Shown: positions 34,486-64,000 of the stretch, piece after piece | How the letters are laid out: every line of letters begins with the position of its first letter | Numbering within the stretch: the stretch's first letter is position 1 | Assembly (NCBI GenBank): GCA_945643635.1 | Contig: CALZFC010000040.1 | Coordinates: 874,001-938,000 of the forward strand | DNA length: 64,000 bases | Source: Allodiplogaster sudhausi | Taxonomy: Eukaryota > Nematoda > Chromadorea > Rhabditida > Diplogasteridae | Direction of reading: 5' to 3' | The notes under the pieces: generated by a model | Told to the model about the DNA's origin: nothing | Seen by the model: the letters and a program-made list of their open reading frames with translations, nothing else | Databases searched by the model: none | Made by a program: the position numbers and the translations under genes

Positions 34486-35439
34486 TCTCTCTCTCTCTTT
34501 CTCTCTCTCTCCTCTCTCTCTCTCTCTCTTTCTTTCACTCCCTCTCGTTCTTTCCTTTTCTTTCACGCTACTCTCTCTCTTTCTTTTTTCTCCTCCTTCT
34601 CGCAGCTCTCTCCTTTCCCTTACCTTTCATCTGACAATGAGTTATTCTGATTTGTTACCTTCTGATTCAGTAACCTTTTTTTCAGTAGCATTTCTTCCAT
34701 TCCTATGTTTCATTTTGTCCATACTCTAAAAGCGGTGAAAAGGCATAGAAAATAATTCGCTTTGGAGACTGCATACATTTGTGTGCTCTCACAAAAAGGA
34801 ATGGAGATAAAGCAACCGAGGGAAATCCAGGGGCAGAGGAAACTGAGATCTACTTATGAGAGGCAACAATGCAACATTCGCAAGAAGAAAAACGAACGGT
34901 ATGAAAGAGAGTCCACTTTGGGATTGACGACCACTGAAGGATAGCTCGTTTGAGAGAGAGAGAGAGAGAGAGAGGCGAAAAAGAGAGGCAGAGAGAGAGA
35001 GAGAGAGATGCAGACCAGGGAGAGTGAGGTACGACAAAGGGAGAGGGCAAGCGAGAGAGGGGCGAGGAAGGGAGATGTACATAGAAAGAGAATACATGTG
35101 CGAATGTGCCTGAGATGAATATGATACTCAACTCAAGGAGGATGAGCACTGCTAGGAACTCGGCCACCACTTCCATTCACATCACATTCAACAAGAAATG
35201 ATAGAGAGAAGAGAATGGGAAGTGATACACTGCGGGACGATTGATTTATACCGAATATTAAATATTGTAATAATTCCGCGTTCCCCGTTCAGACGGTTAA
35301 AAGTTCAAACAGAGCCTGGAATAAAGTCTTCTTTTTTAAGGATTCGTTGATGAAAATGCTTCTCCGTCAGCTCCCTGCATGAAATTCGAGGTACATATGC
35401 ATGTACATATACATAGAAATAATTGAGAAAGGGACACAG

Positions 35440-35488
<49 letters not shown>

Positions 35489-36268
35489 AACAGAAAGAGT
35501 AAGATAAAGAACAAAGGTAGAGCGATGGAGAAGGATATATACTCCTTGTCAGGTGTTGATTCTCGATGCGAATGACTCGTCTTCACCTGGCGTCTTTCCT
35601 CGAGTACGAACAACCACGACATCAACCCGGTCTACTAGAAGCATCACATCAACATCTCCGCACACTTCAGCTCCACTTTCTATTCTTCCCATCATAGTGA
35701 ACACTCCTGTCAAACCAAAACATGTTAGCTATGTTTTCTTATTATTATACAAATTCATACGATGCGCACCTCATTTGGCAACAATGCAGAGTAATGGTGT
35801 CAGTGAGAGAGACGATAGAGGAGGAGGAAGAGTTGAGATAAGGGGAGAGAGAGATACTGAATCGTAAGAGAGAGAAAAATAGAGAAAGGAAAAGATGCCA
35901 AATGTTCAAATCCTTCAGGGGTTCGTCCGCTGGGGCAATGCGGAGCCGACGACCCTGCCAACGGCATTGCTGGGGCTGCATGATCGGCCTGCCAGTGTTC
36001 GGGTACGTCTTCGTTATCTTTACAGGAGAATTCAATGACCGCACTCTCTTTGCATGATCGAGCAAGACATGGACAAAAACGAAGTTTTACAGCGTGCGGT
36101 GGACCACGACAGGCACTTCCCCCATGTCGACCACTTCTATCTTTCATCTGCTTACAACGGTAAAAGGATTGCCCCATCCGTAACGAGTAAAGTGAATCGA
36201 TTGCAGATTTCCTCAAGCTACGGTATCTACTTGTGTTCGCAGTGCTGTTCCACACTCTTCTACTCTGA
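33813..36268 (+). CDS. Ephrin (GPI-anchored Eph-receptor ligand)
   Basis: Eight exons agree in phase: 33813-33919, 33970-34057, 34245-34440, 35341-35390, 35553-35708 (or -35723), 35919-36002, 36093-36159, 36207-36268. The protein has 269 (or 274) residues. Residues 1-21 (MAGWPMRLLWLLFLYAIHVL) are a signal peptide. The ephrin receptor-binding fold follows: IEWHPDK, GGRLTILCSGG (first Cys), VIHRVSRECFEQC (YxVx..xyxxC), a VACASRG...HCGG loop, LRRFRPFAANPNDLEYKARQ then RYYFVG, and APCMKFEVLILD (last Cys). A Thr/Ser-rich stalk precedes a hydrophobic end (YLLVFAVLFHTLLL), the expected GPI signal. Ephrins are cell-surface guidance cues for Eph receptor kinases. No cytoplasmic domain, so A-type-like as in nematode ephrins. 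I infer the family from the motif order. Confidence 0.82.
34449..34600. repeat. (CT)n tract in an ephrin intron
   Basis: Pure CT for about 40 bp followed by TTTCTCTCT units, right after the donor of exon 3. Confidence 0.85.
35438..35495. repeat. (GA)n tract in an ephrin intron
   Basis: About 40 bp of pure GA between exons 4 and 5, opposite in orientation to the CT tract in the preceding intron. Confidence 0.85.
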
Positions 36269-36738
36269 CATTCCTAATTCTTTCGCGCATCAGCCCATTC
36301 CACTTTCCACCCCTCGCACTACGCGTCCACTCTCCCTCCATCTCTGCCCCTCTTCCCGTCCACTCTCCATCTCTGCCCCTCTTTCACTCCCTCTCTCCAT
36401 CTCAGACACCGGTGATCCCTAGTAACTAAGTAGAAATCGCTAGTGCAGTGCGAAAGGCTTCGTCGAATACCCTCCTTCCTTGTCAAGGAGTTTTCACGCA
36501 TTCCAGAATCTTGTATTTATTATTGTCAGTGAAAAGTGATCTGGTTTACCAAAGCTGTTCCTTTTTGCCAGATTAAATTATTATAACCTTAAAAACAAAA
36601 CATTGTTCACAATGACTTAAAGAAAGAGTCCTCAGAACTTTATCGGCCGATCAGGATCGAATTGCCAATCACTACAATGGTCCATAACAAATCTTACAGT
36701 AACAATTAATCGAGATAAGGGACCACAACTGTTCTAGA
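36269..36738. other. Convergent intergenic gap (ephrin and MRPL2 3' ends)
   Basis: A CTCCATCTCTGCCCCTCTT unit is repeated 3 times at 36328-36400. The rest is AT-rich; no exon seen. Confidence 0.5.
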
Positions 36739-37023
36739 TCAGTCAGGGTATTCGCGATAGTTGTAGCCTGCATGGAGAAGGTTGTGAACTCTAGCGGAAT
36801 AGGGAAGGCCGGAGAGTTGATCCTTGGAGAGGGAGAAGCTCTGCTTCTGTGGAGGCGGCGGAGTTGGCGTGTCCAGCACGCGCACTGGGGGAAGGGCACG
36901 CACCTGGCACAGGAGGCAGCTTGGCAATCTCACCCTCAGTCTTCCTCTTCTCTCTCGCTCTCTGTCTCTCTCTCTCTCTCTTTCTATACTCTGACCTATC
37001 TCTCTTTCTTTCTTTCTTTCTTT

Positions 37024-37057
<34 letters not shown>

Positions 37058-37619
37058 ACTCACTGACCTTCCGTCCACAGTATCCGTCCTTCTTGTGCCA
37101 GAGGCCGCTGCTCATCTTATATCCGAATCTGCGATGCATCTGCGCGGATCCGAAGATCTTCCCTTCAATGTCGGCGTGGGAGAGACGGCCGACCGTGGCC
37201 ATGCAATTCCGGTGGAGAGAGAACTCGTGCTTGTGTGGCAGCTGCAAAGGCCCTCTACTTAACAACTAGGAAAGGGCGAGAGAGAGGCAGAGACAGAGAG
37301 AGCGAAAGAGCGAGAGAGAGACAGAGAGATAGAGAGAGCGAGAGACAGACAGAGGAGAGAAATGTCAAACTCGAAACCTTGATGACGACGAAGTCCCCTT
37401 GATGCCTGACGATGCTAGCTGCAGTGCCTGCCTTGACTATGAATACCTCCGAGTCGTGAGTTGGATATCTCTCGACGCTGTTGACGAGTGAACCGGGAGC
37501 GAGCGAGCCGAGTGGATACGCGTTGCCTTCGATGCCTATCAGGGGATTCTCCGTCATGTGACAACTCGTGCCTATCACTTGGCCTGCCACCATGTTCTCT
37601 GTTGCGAGGATCCATCTGC

Positions 37620-37673
<54 letters not shown>

Positions 37674-38199
37674 AAAGAGACAGAGAGACCAAAAGAGGGA
37701 AACAGGGACAAAGAGAGTGGGAGGAAGAAGATAAGACTACGAACCTCTTCCCCATCTCTCCGGCCACGAGTGCGATGTGAGCCGATCTGTTGGGGTCTCT
37801 CCTGACTTCCAGAACGCGCTCTTCGTAGAAGGCACCCGGCTCGGTCGGGCCGCGGCGGTGGAAGTCGATGACGAAGTAGTCAAACTTGACTCCGCCACCG
37901 ATGTGTTGGTTGACCTTCCGCCTCGTCTCAGGATCGCGGCCGCCGAGGCTGGAAAGGACTTCTCTAGCCAGGATTCTTCTCTAACAAGCACTCTTCCATT
38001 GTTCTAACCGTCGAATGTTGAGCGGCCGATGCGTGTACTCCCCGCCCGTCTTCTCCTCCAGATCCTTCATGTCCCAGAGATTGCGTGGCAGTGGTTTGGT
38101 GCCTCGGGCGGGGAAGCCGCGACGCGCCACGGCGAGGGGCGTCGCGGCTACGAGGCGGAGAGTGCCCGTCGCCAGCTCGGACGTCAGGAACGGCAGCAT
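36739..38199 (-). CDS. MRPL2: Mitochondrial ribosomal protein uL2m
   Basis: The start at 38199 reads MLPFLTSELATGTLRLVAAT, then VARRGFPARGTKPLPR, a basic mitochondrial presequence. The ribosomal L2 core follows: VNQHIGGGVKFDYFVIDFHR (37860-37930; uL2 RNA-binding part), VRRDPNRSAHIALVAG, WILATENMVAGQVIG, YPLGSLAPGSLVNSVERYP, and AGTAASIVRHQGDFVVIK (37380-37610). Then SLHRNCMATVGRLSHADI and HKKDGYCGRK (37060-37260) and the tail YSARVHNLLHAGYNYREYPD with stop at 36739. L2 lies at the peptidyl transferase centre of the large subunit. The usual His of the GGxxH loop is not clear here (SSGLWHKKDG); animal mitochondrial L2 varies at this site. At least five introns, several with GA or CT tracts. Confidence 0.93.
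36950..37075. repeat. (CT)n/(TTTC)n tract
   Basis: CT repeats with a (TTTC)5 core inside an MRPL2 intron; GA-rich in the transcript. Confidence 0.85.
37270..37355. repeat. (GA)n tract in an MRPL2 intron
   Basis: GAGAGAGGCAGAGACAGAGAG-type imperfect repeats; a second, purer one lies at 37619-37690 in the next intron upstream. Confidence 0.85.
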
Positions 38200-38477
38200 C
38201 CACTCTTCAAGCTAACATATACTGGCCTCCCCAATCGCAATCTCTTCCATTTCAATTGAATCTTCGCCTCCAAGCTTAAATGAAAAAGTATCTACAGTAT
38301 CTCGGCTTTCCGACCGCGAACAATTGAAGCAACTAGAAAAAAGTTCATGTTTACTCATTAACCAAAAATAAGGAAAAACAAAAAAATCATAAAATTACAA
38401 GAGAAGCCTGATTAAGAAGATAAAGGATAATGCGAAATCAAATCGAACCTTATAAAAATATTCATGAATAGTAGTGA

Positions 38478-39611
38478 CTATCCGGTAAATGACATTGAAT
38501 CCCGTGATGGAAGGCTAACACCTGGTTTAAGATGCATGACTGAAGTGAGATGGAAGGCAAAGGGGTGTGGGTCAAAAGGTGGGAGAGGCACGGAGAGAGC
38601 GAGGCTGGAGAATACACGAAGATGGCGAAGGTCCCCGTCCACTGAGCGGGTGAAGTCCCTTTCAGTCCAATCCGAGTAGTCGTTGCACACCAAAATCGAA
38701 TCTGAGATGAGGAAAACACACAGATGAAATAAAGTCCAAGTGAAGTGGATAAATGGACAACAGAATAAGAGAAACGATTTTTTTTACTTTCCGCTGACTT
38801 GGACCATCCCGAGGCCAAGAGGGATTCAAGGAGACCATGTGGGCAATGAACGAAGAAGACGAGGGTGGCCACTCTCTCATCAGCTTGGAGAGGGGAGGGA
38901 AGCAGGCCATCGATGGAAGACTCTTCTCTGCAGAGGGAAGCATAGGATACAATAACCGGAAGGGACTAGGACGAAACTGTTAAGTTGATACGCTTACCGC
39001 ACTAAAATGCCGTGTTTTCGAAACCATTCTCTTTCCTGTCCTGTACACTGCTGGTCTTGGAAAATGACTTGACATTTCAACCTTAAAAACCACCAGATAA
39101 AAAATTGAAATGGTAGAAATATCACTGGTTAACTACAAAGCAACCTCTCAGCAATATCCAGTGCAAGGGCAAGTTGGAAAGCTTCAGGCTCGCTAGGCCC
39201 ATCAAAGTTGCCGTTTCCAAGCAGAACAAGCGAGCCTAGACGACGGCCACGGAGCACCACCTCCAGCCTTTTGTGAAGCCACTCACTGGAGAAGGAGAGA
39301 GGTTGAATGAGTGAGCAAAGGAAGTGGAAGAAAGGCAGTAGCTAACACGAAGCGCGTCTCTTCCTTGCATGTTCGTGCTGCCTTCTGCATCGCCCTCTCG
39401 ATGTCTGCCTGATCTCCCTCTGGTCTAGTAGCCGGCTCTATTAGACGCATGGCGTTTCTCCCACGCCGTACTACCGTAAAACCATCGGAATCAGCTGAAA
39501 ACAGATGCCGATTGGTCTGTTAATAGCACTCTCGACTCGATAAACCTCATGTAACAACTCACCACTCGAATGCGCGGGATTCCTCGAACAGCCTGGTGTC
39601 CCTGGCGCCAT
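38478..39611 (-). CDS. SRR1-like: SRR1-like protein
   Basis: The start at 39611 (MAPGTPGCSRNPAHSS) joins in phase 1 across a GTGAGT...TTTTCAG intron to ADSDGFTVVRRGRNAMRLIE. The DGFTVVRRGR motif is the N-terminal hallmark of SRR1 proteins. Next exons give EWLHKRLEVVLRGRRLGSLV then LLGNGNFDGPSEPEAFQLAL (39180-39290; the SRR1 'GxGxxxxxxxAxxQLAL' segment), and ERVATLVFFVHCPHGLLESL (38790-38870; the 'hhLHCG..LYN' segment). The last exon gives SILVCNDYSDWTERDFTRS and ends RDSMSFTG with TAG at 38478-38480. SRR1 was first linked to light signalling and the clock in plants; animal SRR1L has an uncertain role, suggested in haem and circadian regulation. Length is slightly short for the family. Confidence 0.72.
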
Positions 39612-40008
39612 CCATACGATGCGATGAGAGAACCCGACACTACAGGCATTACTCCCACCTTGATTAAAGACTTCCCGCCTTCATATAAACTCTTTCTCCC
39701 CGCAATAAGCAACTCATTTCACAGTAACTACATGGTCATCAACCGAATAGAACCTCAGTGGGTAAAACAATGTCGATTAATCTTTACACGAAGAGATAAA
39801 TAGCTGCGCGTGTGGCAGAACAAATAAACGAATGAATCATAACAAGAATTCCAAAGCACCCGGCTTCATGAATCTGAAGTACGAAGGTGGACACACGAAG
39901 GATAATAGAAGACGCAAAAGGGAGCAGCGCCTATCCGATCATTCAGTGCAAATTGTGCTAGTCTATCTTGCACCCTAAATAACAACCTAAACATCCGGCT
40001 ATTACATC
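39612..40008. other. Intergenic between TIMM21 stop and SRR1-like start
   Basis: Presumed SRR1-like 5' leader/promoter and TIMM21 3' UTR. No further exon seen. Confidence 0.4.
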
Positions 40009-40940
40009 TCAGCGATTATCGACGAGAACGTGAGTGGTGCGAGGGGATCGCTTGGTCTCGACGAAGAGGAAGCGGTAGTCCCAGACTCCATCCTTCTGCG
40101 CCATCTCCACCTGTGCAGTGCCTTCGTCGCGGTCACCCTAGAAAACAATTATCTCGACTTATTCTGGTGACAGATTATATATAAACAAGCATAAATAAAA
40201 GTACTCTTCCACAGAATCATCTGCAATTTAGATGGACAATACTTTAATATGGAAGAGCACTCGGATCCTCTGCTCGCCGTCCTTCTCGTATTTGTGATGC
40301 GCGACATGTCTTCTCCGCCCGCGTCCTCCGTCCTCGCCAAAGCCAGCAATGGTCTCCCCGAAGAGATCCTGGCATCGCGGGTCTTCCCGAATCCGTGATA
40401 ATGCTCGGGAGTAGATTGCCTACAATAAATGATAACTGTCATTTCAACGAAGAAGAGGAATTGTGGCTTGCCTGGGGACTATCGGTGGCAAAGAACTGCT
40501 CTCCGAGGACGTAAGCGAGTGCACCGAGAGCAGCGACGGATACCGCAACGATGGAATACAGAAAGGTCCTCTCTGCCTTCTCCGCCACTTTCCCACTAAA
40601 AGTCGTCGGCGGGCGGCGCTCACTCAGCAACACCTTCAGAATTATGGGATTATAGAGAAATGAATAAGTTGTAAACAATCAAGTACTCCGCTTAAATGTT
40701 TTTTGTAGAGAATGGTTGACTGACCTCCTCGAGGACGGACTTGGACAATGCGCCATCTCCTTCGCTCTTTTTCTTCTCCGGTGTCGGCTGGTCACTCTTC
40801 AATCGAAACACGACGAGGAGTGCATGGGGAACCCGATTCTGTCTTAGAATGCATAGAGAAGGGGTGGACAACAGAAGGCGACCACTTGCCGGCAGAGTCG
40901 ACAGAAGGGCTGCTGCTGTCCTCGGCAATGCATACGCCAT
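40009..40940 (-). CDS. TIMM21: Mitochondrial import inner membrane translocase subunit Tim21
   Basis: The start at 40940 reads MAYALPRTAAALLSTLPASG, a mitochondrial presequence. A charged linker (SDQPTPEKKKSEGDG) follows, then the single membrane span (TFLYSIVAVSVAALGALAYV, 40500-40600). The Tim21 domain in the intermembrane space reads IYSRALSRIREDPRCQDLFG, ETIAGFGEDGGRGRRRHVAH, HKYEKDGEQRIRVLFHIK (40220-40420), and the last exon EGTAQVEMAQKDGVWDYRFL then ETKRSPRTTHVLVDNR with TGA at 40009-40011. Tim21 joins the TIM23 translocase to respiratory-chain assembly. The GRRxHV and DYR(F/Y)LFVE signatures are both present, so the call is firm. Confidence 0.95.
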
Positions 40941-42251
40941 CTGCAACTCCTTCCATTTACTAATAGACAACAGGCGACCCTTTCCGAACGCTAAGAAAAT
41001 CACTCGTTTAGGAGATCTCGCGGAAAAGTAAAAAAAACTTTAATCTACAATAACAAGATTTTCAGCTTCAATCTATCACTTACAGTAAGACAAGTGAAAC
41101 GAAGTGTGTCAAGTGGGCACGGACAGGCAGGTCAGTCAGTACCTCCAACTGCTTCATTCACTTTTCAACTCACTTTGGGTATTTTTCGGTGAAATTATGC
41201 ACAGCTCCTTTGTAGAACACCATACATAGTACAAGAGGAGAATCTGCTCACAATCCAGGATTTTTTTGCGGACAGTTCTGCTTGAATTTTTGCCACCAAC
41301 ACCAATAATACAAAGTGAAAGTGAATCCTAGTTGTAGGGAGAGTTTCCAAAAATAGTCCATCTATGTCAATATAAAAGAGAAATTGCTCAATAAGAATTT
41401 TGAAAATCGACTAGATTGCGTTCGTTAAGGCTAGTCTAAAGCAATCGAACGACCCGATCTACCTGCAGAAACATCTCGGAGAACCACTACAGTAACCTGA
41501 ACGAACATTCCCATTCTCTCATCGATGCTAACAACCAATGATTCAACTGAAAATTCCTGAGCAACAATCGATCAAACGCTTTATAAAACGCCTTTATTCT
41601 CATCAAACTTTCAATTACCACCAAAACTGATCTTTACATCAGTTATAAGGAAAAGAACTCTAAGTTCAATAGAAGCGGCAATATTATTGCGACTAGGCAC
41701 TCACCCCTCCCGCCCACCATATAAACAACTTCTAATATTTTAAAAAGAAGGCAGATAAAAATATGCAAAAGTAGCTTTCTCAAACGTCAGCCTTATTTAG
41801 ATGAAATAGAACGCTTCAATAAGACACCGAATGTTCAATAAAAGATTAGAAGCTCAGTCACGAATAGTTGCAGAGATGGCTGGAGAAGTGGAGCAAAAGC
41901 TACAGTAGGAGATGCATGTTGTGTTGTAAGAATAGAGGGAAGAAAGAAAATGATCTCGAATGTACTCGCACACAAAGAGATATGCACACGCATTTGCAAC
42001 AAGTCAGTGATCGACAGAGAGGCTCAAAAACAACAAACAAATCTACCACTGAAAATAACCCGGCCAAAGAGCAAAACCTTTGCACTATATTCCATTCAGT
42101 ACGCTATATTACTCCAATTAAAGGTGAAAATGAAACAAAGTAAAACTGCAAGTGCGCGATGCTGATGAGTAGTGTGCGGGGAAGAAGGGCGTTAAGGATT
42201 ATAAGACAAGGAGCTCGAGTTAAGGGCAACGGGATTAGAACTCCCAGCAAT
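40941..42251. other. Intergenic between HUWE1 stop and TIMM21 start
   Basis: Both neighbours are minus strand, so this is HUWE1 3' flank plus the TIMM21 promoter. AATAAA-like signals occur on the minus strand near 41800-41840. Mostly AT-rich; no exon seen. Confidence 0.4.
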
Positions 42252-61261
<19,010 letters not shown>

Positions 61262-63399
61262 CGTAGTTTCTTACTCCGTTACGTAACACACACGCATCAG
61301 ATAAATGGGAGAATTCAAACGACAGCACACGACGATTTCGCAAATATGTACACCCACCTGCAGTAGAAAATCCGGTTACTTAAAAAAAGTTTTGTTAACA
61401 ATCACGGAAATGTATGAGGCGCAGGCAAGGAAAGTGGGTGTTCTCATTTTAAAAAAAACTACAAATAATGTGTAGGAAATCTACCACACAGAAAAATACA
61501 TTTGTGATATCAAATCACTAGAAAATCAAAGGTACAAAAAAGATGACTTAACAAACCCGCATAATATTTGAGAACCTGTCCTGCAAGAAAAAAAGACGAC
61601 AATACGACCATAGCTTTCGCATGCATAATTCATTACAAGGAATCTGTTTTCCATAAAACTGCTTCTTATTTCCAATGAATATGAATTGTTCGCTAGAAAA
61701 GTACATTTCGGTCCACAGTAAGTTGATGTCATAACGCACATTTCGGCTGATACCGCCCAACCAGTTGCTATCTGGTTCCGTCAGATAATGGAAAGACCGT
61801 TAATAAGAATTTGCTCCAAGGAGGGATACAACTCGTCAAGAATCCAATTTCGGACGATGACAAACAGCTGCTTCCGCATCAGGATCGGCCGAAATTTTTT
61901 TAGAAGTAGGCGGAACTTGGCATTTCTCCAGAATTTTCGTGTCGAGACATAATTCAAACTGATGGATTGTCGGGTTAGTCATTGAGTCAACTCCATGACT
62001 GACAAAAAAGGAACTTTTCTCAACTGGTAATTTAAAACTGTATTTTGCTTCATGCTTTCGTTGTACAGGTTACATTGAATTGGTGTGTAGTGAAAAGCTT
62101 GTGGAATATTTATTGCCAATATATTTAGAGACCGCAGATAGCTCTTACGGTCACATATTTGACCGGGCGCACTACAGTATCCAGTGAGACTTGTGTTATA
62201 TCTGAAATTCCTTTACCCTATTTATTTTTTATAATGTTTATGCATTCTAGCTTGCTTTTTCTGGCCTATATTTCATCAATAGTATTCAAAGTATAGAAAT
62301 AGTGAGTGACCGTCTAAAAATTGACCTTGGGGATGGAAGTGCAAGCGTCAATATTTCAGTGTTCGGTTAATTGGGACTGGGCGGGACATATTCGACTGCC
62401 CATTTTTTCCAGGTCTTGCTAGGAGTATCAGGGAAAAATTTCATTCAAAAAGGGACGCGCCGACTAGAGATATCATTCAAAACGTGCTAAATTCCTTAAG
62501 CGCGCGTATAAATTAATCGAATACAGAGACATCCGGTCATTCGCGGGGAAATTTTCTATGAATTTACGTACTTAAACGTCTTCTTAATCTATTTATAATT
62601 AATTTAATAAGAAAAGTTAGCGCCGAAAATCAGATTTCCTTGAGAAAGTATTGGCTGAAACCAACACCTCCGATTACATAAAATACTACTCCTCCTGCTA
62701 ATTTATTGGTTCGGTTGGCTCAATAATTGGTCCTAAATTGTGATAAATTAAGTTTTAATAAATATATTTTATGAAAAGCAGCTTATTTGCAATGTAACGC
62801 CAAAGCATCGCACTTACTACTGACGATCAGAGGTGCACGCGGGCCCAAATTTTTTGGGCCGGCGTGCACCTCTGATCGTCAGTAGTCTAACATGTACATA
62901 TGTAGATTGAGCTTCATGTACAAACTGCAATCAATGCAAAGCTTATTATTAAATTATTATCTATTTTATAAGTAGGTGACTATTCGAGCAGATACACAGG
63001 ACAAAATGGGATATGCGTAGGAAGTTGAAAAATGCACTGCGTATTCAAGCCCGTCGACGTTTTCGATAGATCAAGGAAGAGACAGTGTACATACATACAT
63101 GCAAGATCGTGAAATGTAAAGTAACAATTGAGGCAGTTCTAAAGCATCCATCACAGAATCGGAGAATTGAATATTTTCGAGGTATTCGGGAGTGAAGCCT
63201 TGATCTCGCGAACACATCTTTCAACATCCAATCGTTGCAGAGCAAGGCGAGTTGTCAACGAAAAACTGAAGCAATGCATATGTAACAGCATCTAGGTAAG
63301 AAAATTAGTTAATCAATTTGTTCTGCCAGTATAGCGACGCCCATTCCATGGCAGCATGACAGCTTCTCATTTCATAGAATATTTTTTTTTTAACATAAT
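61262..63399. other. Intergenic region upstream of HUWE1
   Basis: AT-rich, with the HUWE1 promoter expected just above 61261 and the palindrome at 62816-62886. Unlike other gaps it has almost no (CT)n tracts. No exon seen. Confidence 0.45.
62816..62886. repeat. 71 bp near-perfect palindrome
   Basis: The 25 bp arm from ACTACTGACGATCAGAGGTG to GCACGC (62816-62840) and its exact reverse complement (62862-62886) flank GGGCCCAAATTTTTTGGGCC, itself nearly self-complementary. CAGAGGTGCACGCGGGCCC through GGGCCGGC also occurs in arm 1 of the foldback element at 3848-3883. Confidence 0.95.
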
Positions 63400-63635
63400 C
63401 TAGAATGACAAATCTGACTTTCCCTCGCCGATGTCGATACTCAACTCGGAAGGGTCGATGCCACAGTGCTTGGAGATGCGCACTCCCTTCCCATAGCTCA
63501 GCTCTTCAATCGCATTCTTGATCTCAGGCCACAGCATATCCATTATCATTCCTGTGAAACGCGCAATTGGGAATCAGCCTCTCTTCCTCGCAGTTTTCAA
63601 GTCATCTAACACTCATTCCCTCTCCTCTCTTTCTC

Positions 63636-63685
<50 letters not shown>

Positions 63686-64000
63686 GACTCTATCGCCCTG
63701 TACTCGTAAAAAGCAAGGAATGGAATAGCCTGCCTCTCATAAGATCTTGCATGAAGAGTGCCCAGTTCTTCGGGAAGGCCCCGCTCTCCATCTCGATGTT
63801 CGTATCGAGAAGTTGCACTAGAGTCCTTACGATTCCTCAAATAGTCCAGTGTCCTCAGCTCTTCAGAACGAGCAACGATTAATTAAGCGGACCGTTGTCG
63901 AAGGACGGCCGCATTTCTGCTACGATTGTCAGGACGAATGAGACAAAGACCGAGGTGACATTCTTGTCCGGGTTGACGACGCGAAGATTCACACGATCGC
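63400..64000 (-). CDS. C-terminal part of a BPI/LBP/CETP-type lipid-binding protein (partial)
   Basis: Three exons (64000-63893 partial, 63835-63734, 63551-63400) join in phase to give about 120 residues. Motifs are DKNVTSVFVSFVLTIVAEM and RPSFDNG, then LVQLLDTNIEMESGAFPKNW, LFMQDLMRGMIMDMLWPEIK, NAIEELSYGKGVRI, and the end LSIDIGEGKSDLSF with TAG at 63400-63402. The order (beta strand with PSxxNG, short sheet, 'S.IG.FP..W...' helix, 'LWPxIN..L..G', then a final strand) is that of the last part of BPI/LBP/CETP proteins, secreted tubular lipid-binding proteins. The second intron seems to have a GC donor (GAGAG|GCAGGC) and carries a (CT)n tract. The N-terminal part lies outside the window, so the family call rests on the tail only. 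Confidence 0.6.
63613..63690. repeat. (CT)n tract
   Basis: TCTCTCCTCTCTCTTTCTC then about 32 bp of pure CT, inside the GC-AG intron of the BPI-like gene. Confidence 0.9.

Noticed and set aside
34810..35176. Minus-strand frame starting MEVVAEFLAVLILLELSII, like a signal or membrane segment
   Set aside because: It lies in an ephrin intron, runs into a GA tract and has no neighbouring minus-strand exon.
23594..40940. A functional operon of mitochondrial genes (NDUFA5, MRPL2, TIMM21 on the same strand)
   Set aside because: They are separated by unrelated genes, some on the opposite strand, and by gaps of kilobases.

Overview
The window is animal nuclear DNA, intron-rich and moderately GC-balanced. 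Genes are small except one giant, introns are mostly 50-150 bp with GT-AG ends, and (CT)n/(GA)n tracts are very frequent both between genes and inside introns. A nematode is the best guess, probably not a Caenorhabditis relative. The reasons are a PMP3/UPF0057 peptide (a family kept in nematodes but absent from many animals), compact introns, and two genes whose start codon follows a lone splice acceptor by 21-24 bp, as trans-spliced genes show. I could run no database search, so the phylum is an inference.

Left part (1-23 kb): the 3' end of a coiled-coil gene of unknown function; a minus-strand multi-pass membrane protein resembling gustatory-type receptors; a repeat-rich gap holding a GC-rich foldback element; a short orphan gene (7601-8770) whose exon phases all agree; a secreted Gly/Tyr-rich protein gene followed by a Ser-rich exon pair; a PLD3/PLD4-type 5'-3' exonuclease gene; and a short-chain dehydrogenase gene. 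A plus-strand gene of doubtful structure and a 3 kb gene-poor gap follow.

Middle part (23-41 kb): PMP3-type peptide, complex I subunit NDUFA5, a RUN-FYVE (RUFY-type) endosomal adaptor, a GLUT/SLC2-type sugar transporter, a GPI-anchored ephrin reconstructed over eight phase-consistent exons, mitochondrial ribosomal protein uL2m (MRPL2), an SRR1-like protein and the TIM23-complex subunit TIMM21. Four of these nine are nuclear-encoded mitochondrial proteins, all on the minus strand, but they are separately spaced and I see no operon.

Right part (42-64 kb): one 19 kb minus-strand gene encodes the HECT ubiquitin ligase HUWE1 from its N-terminal armadillo region to the catalytic cysteine. The codon for that cysteine is split by an intron. 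A repeat-poor gap follows with a 71 bp near-perfect palindrome that shares about 36 bp with the foldback element 59 kb away. The window ends in the 3' part of a BPI/LBP/CETP-type lipid-binding protein gene.

I did not find a multi-gene novel system. The most unusual items are the foldback/palindrome repeat family, two intronic hairpins, the split catalytic codon of HUWE1, the extended N-terminus of NDUFA5, the transporter gene without an in-frame AUG, and two apparent orphan genes.
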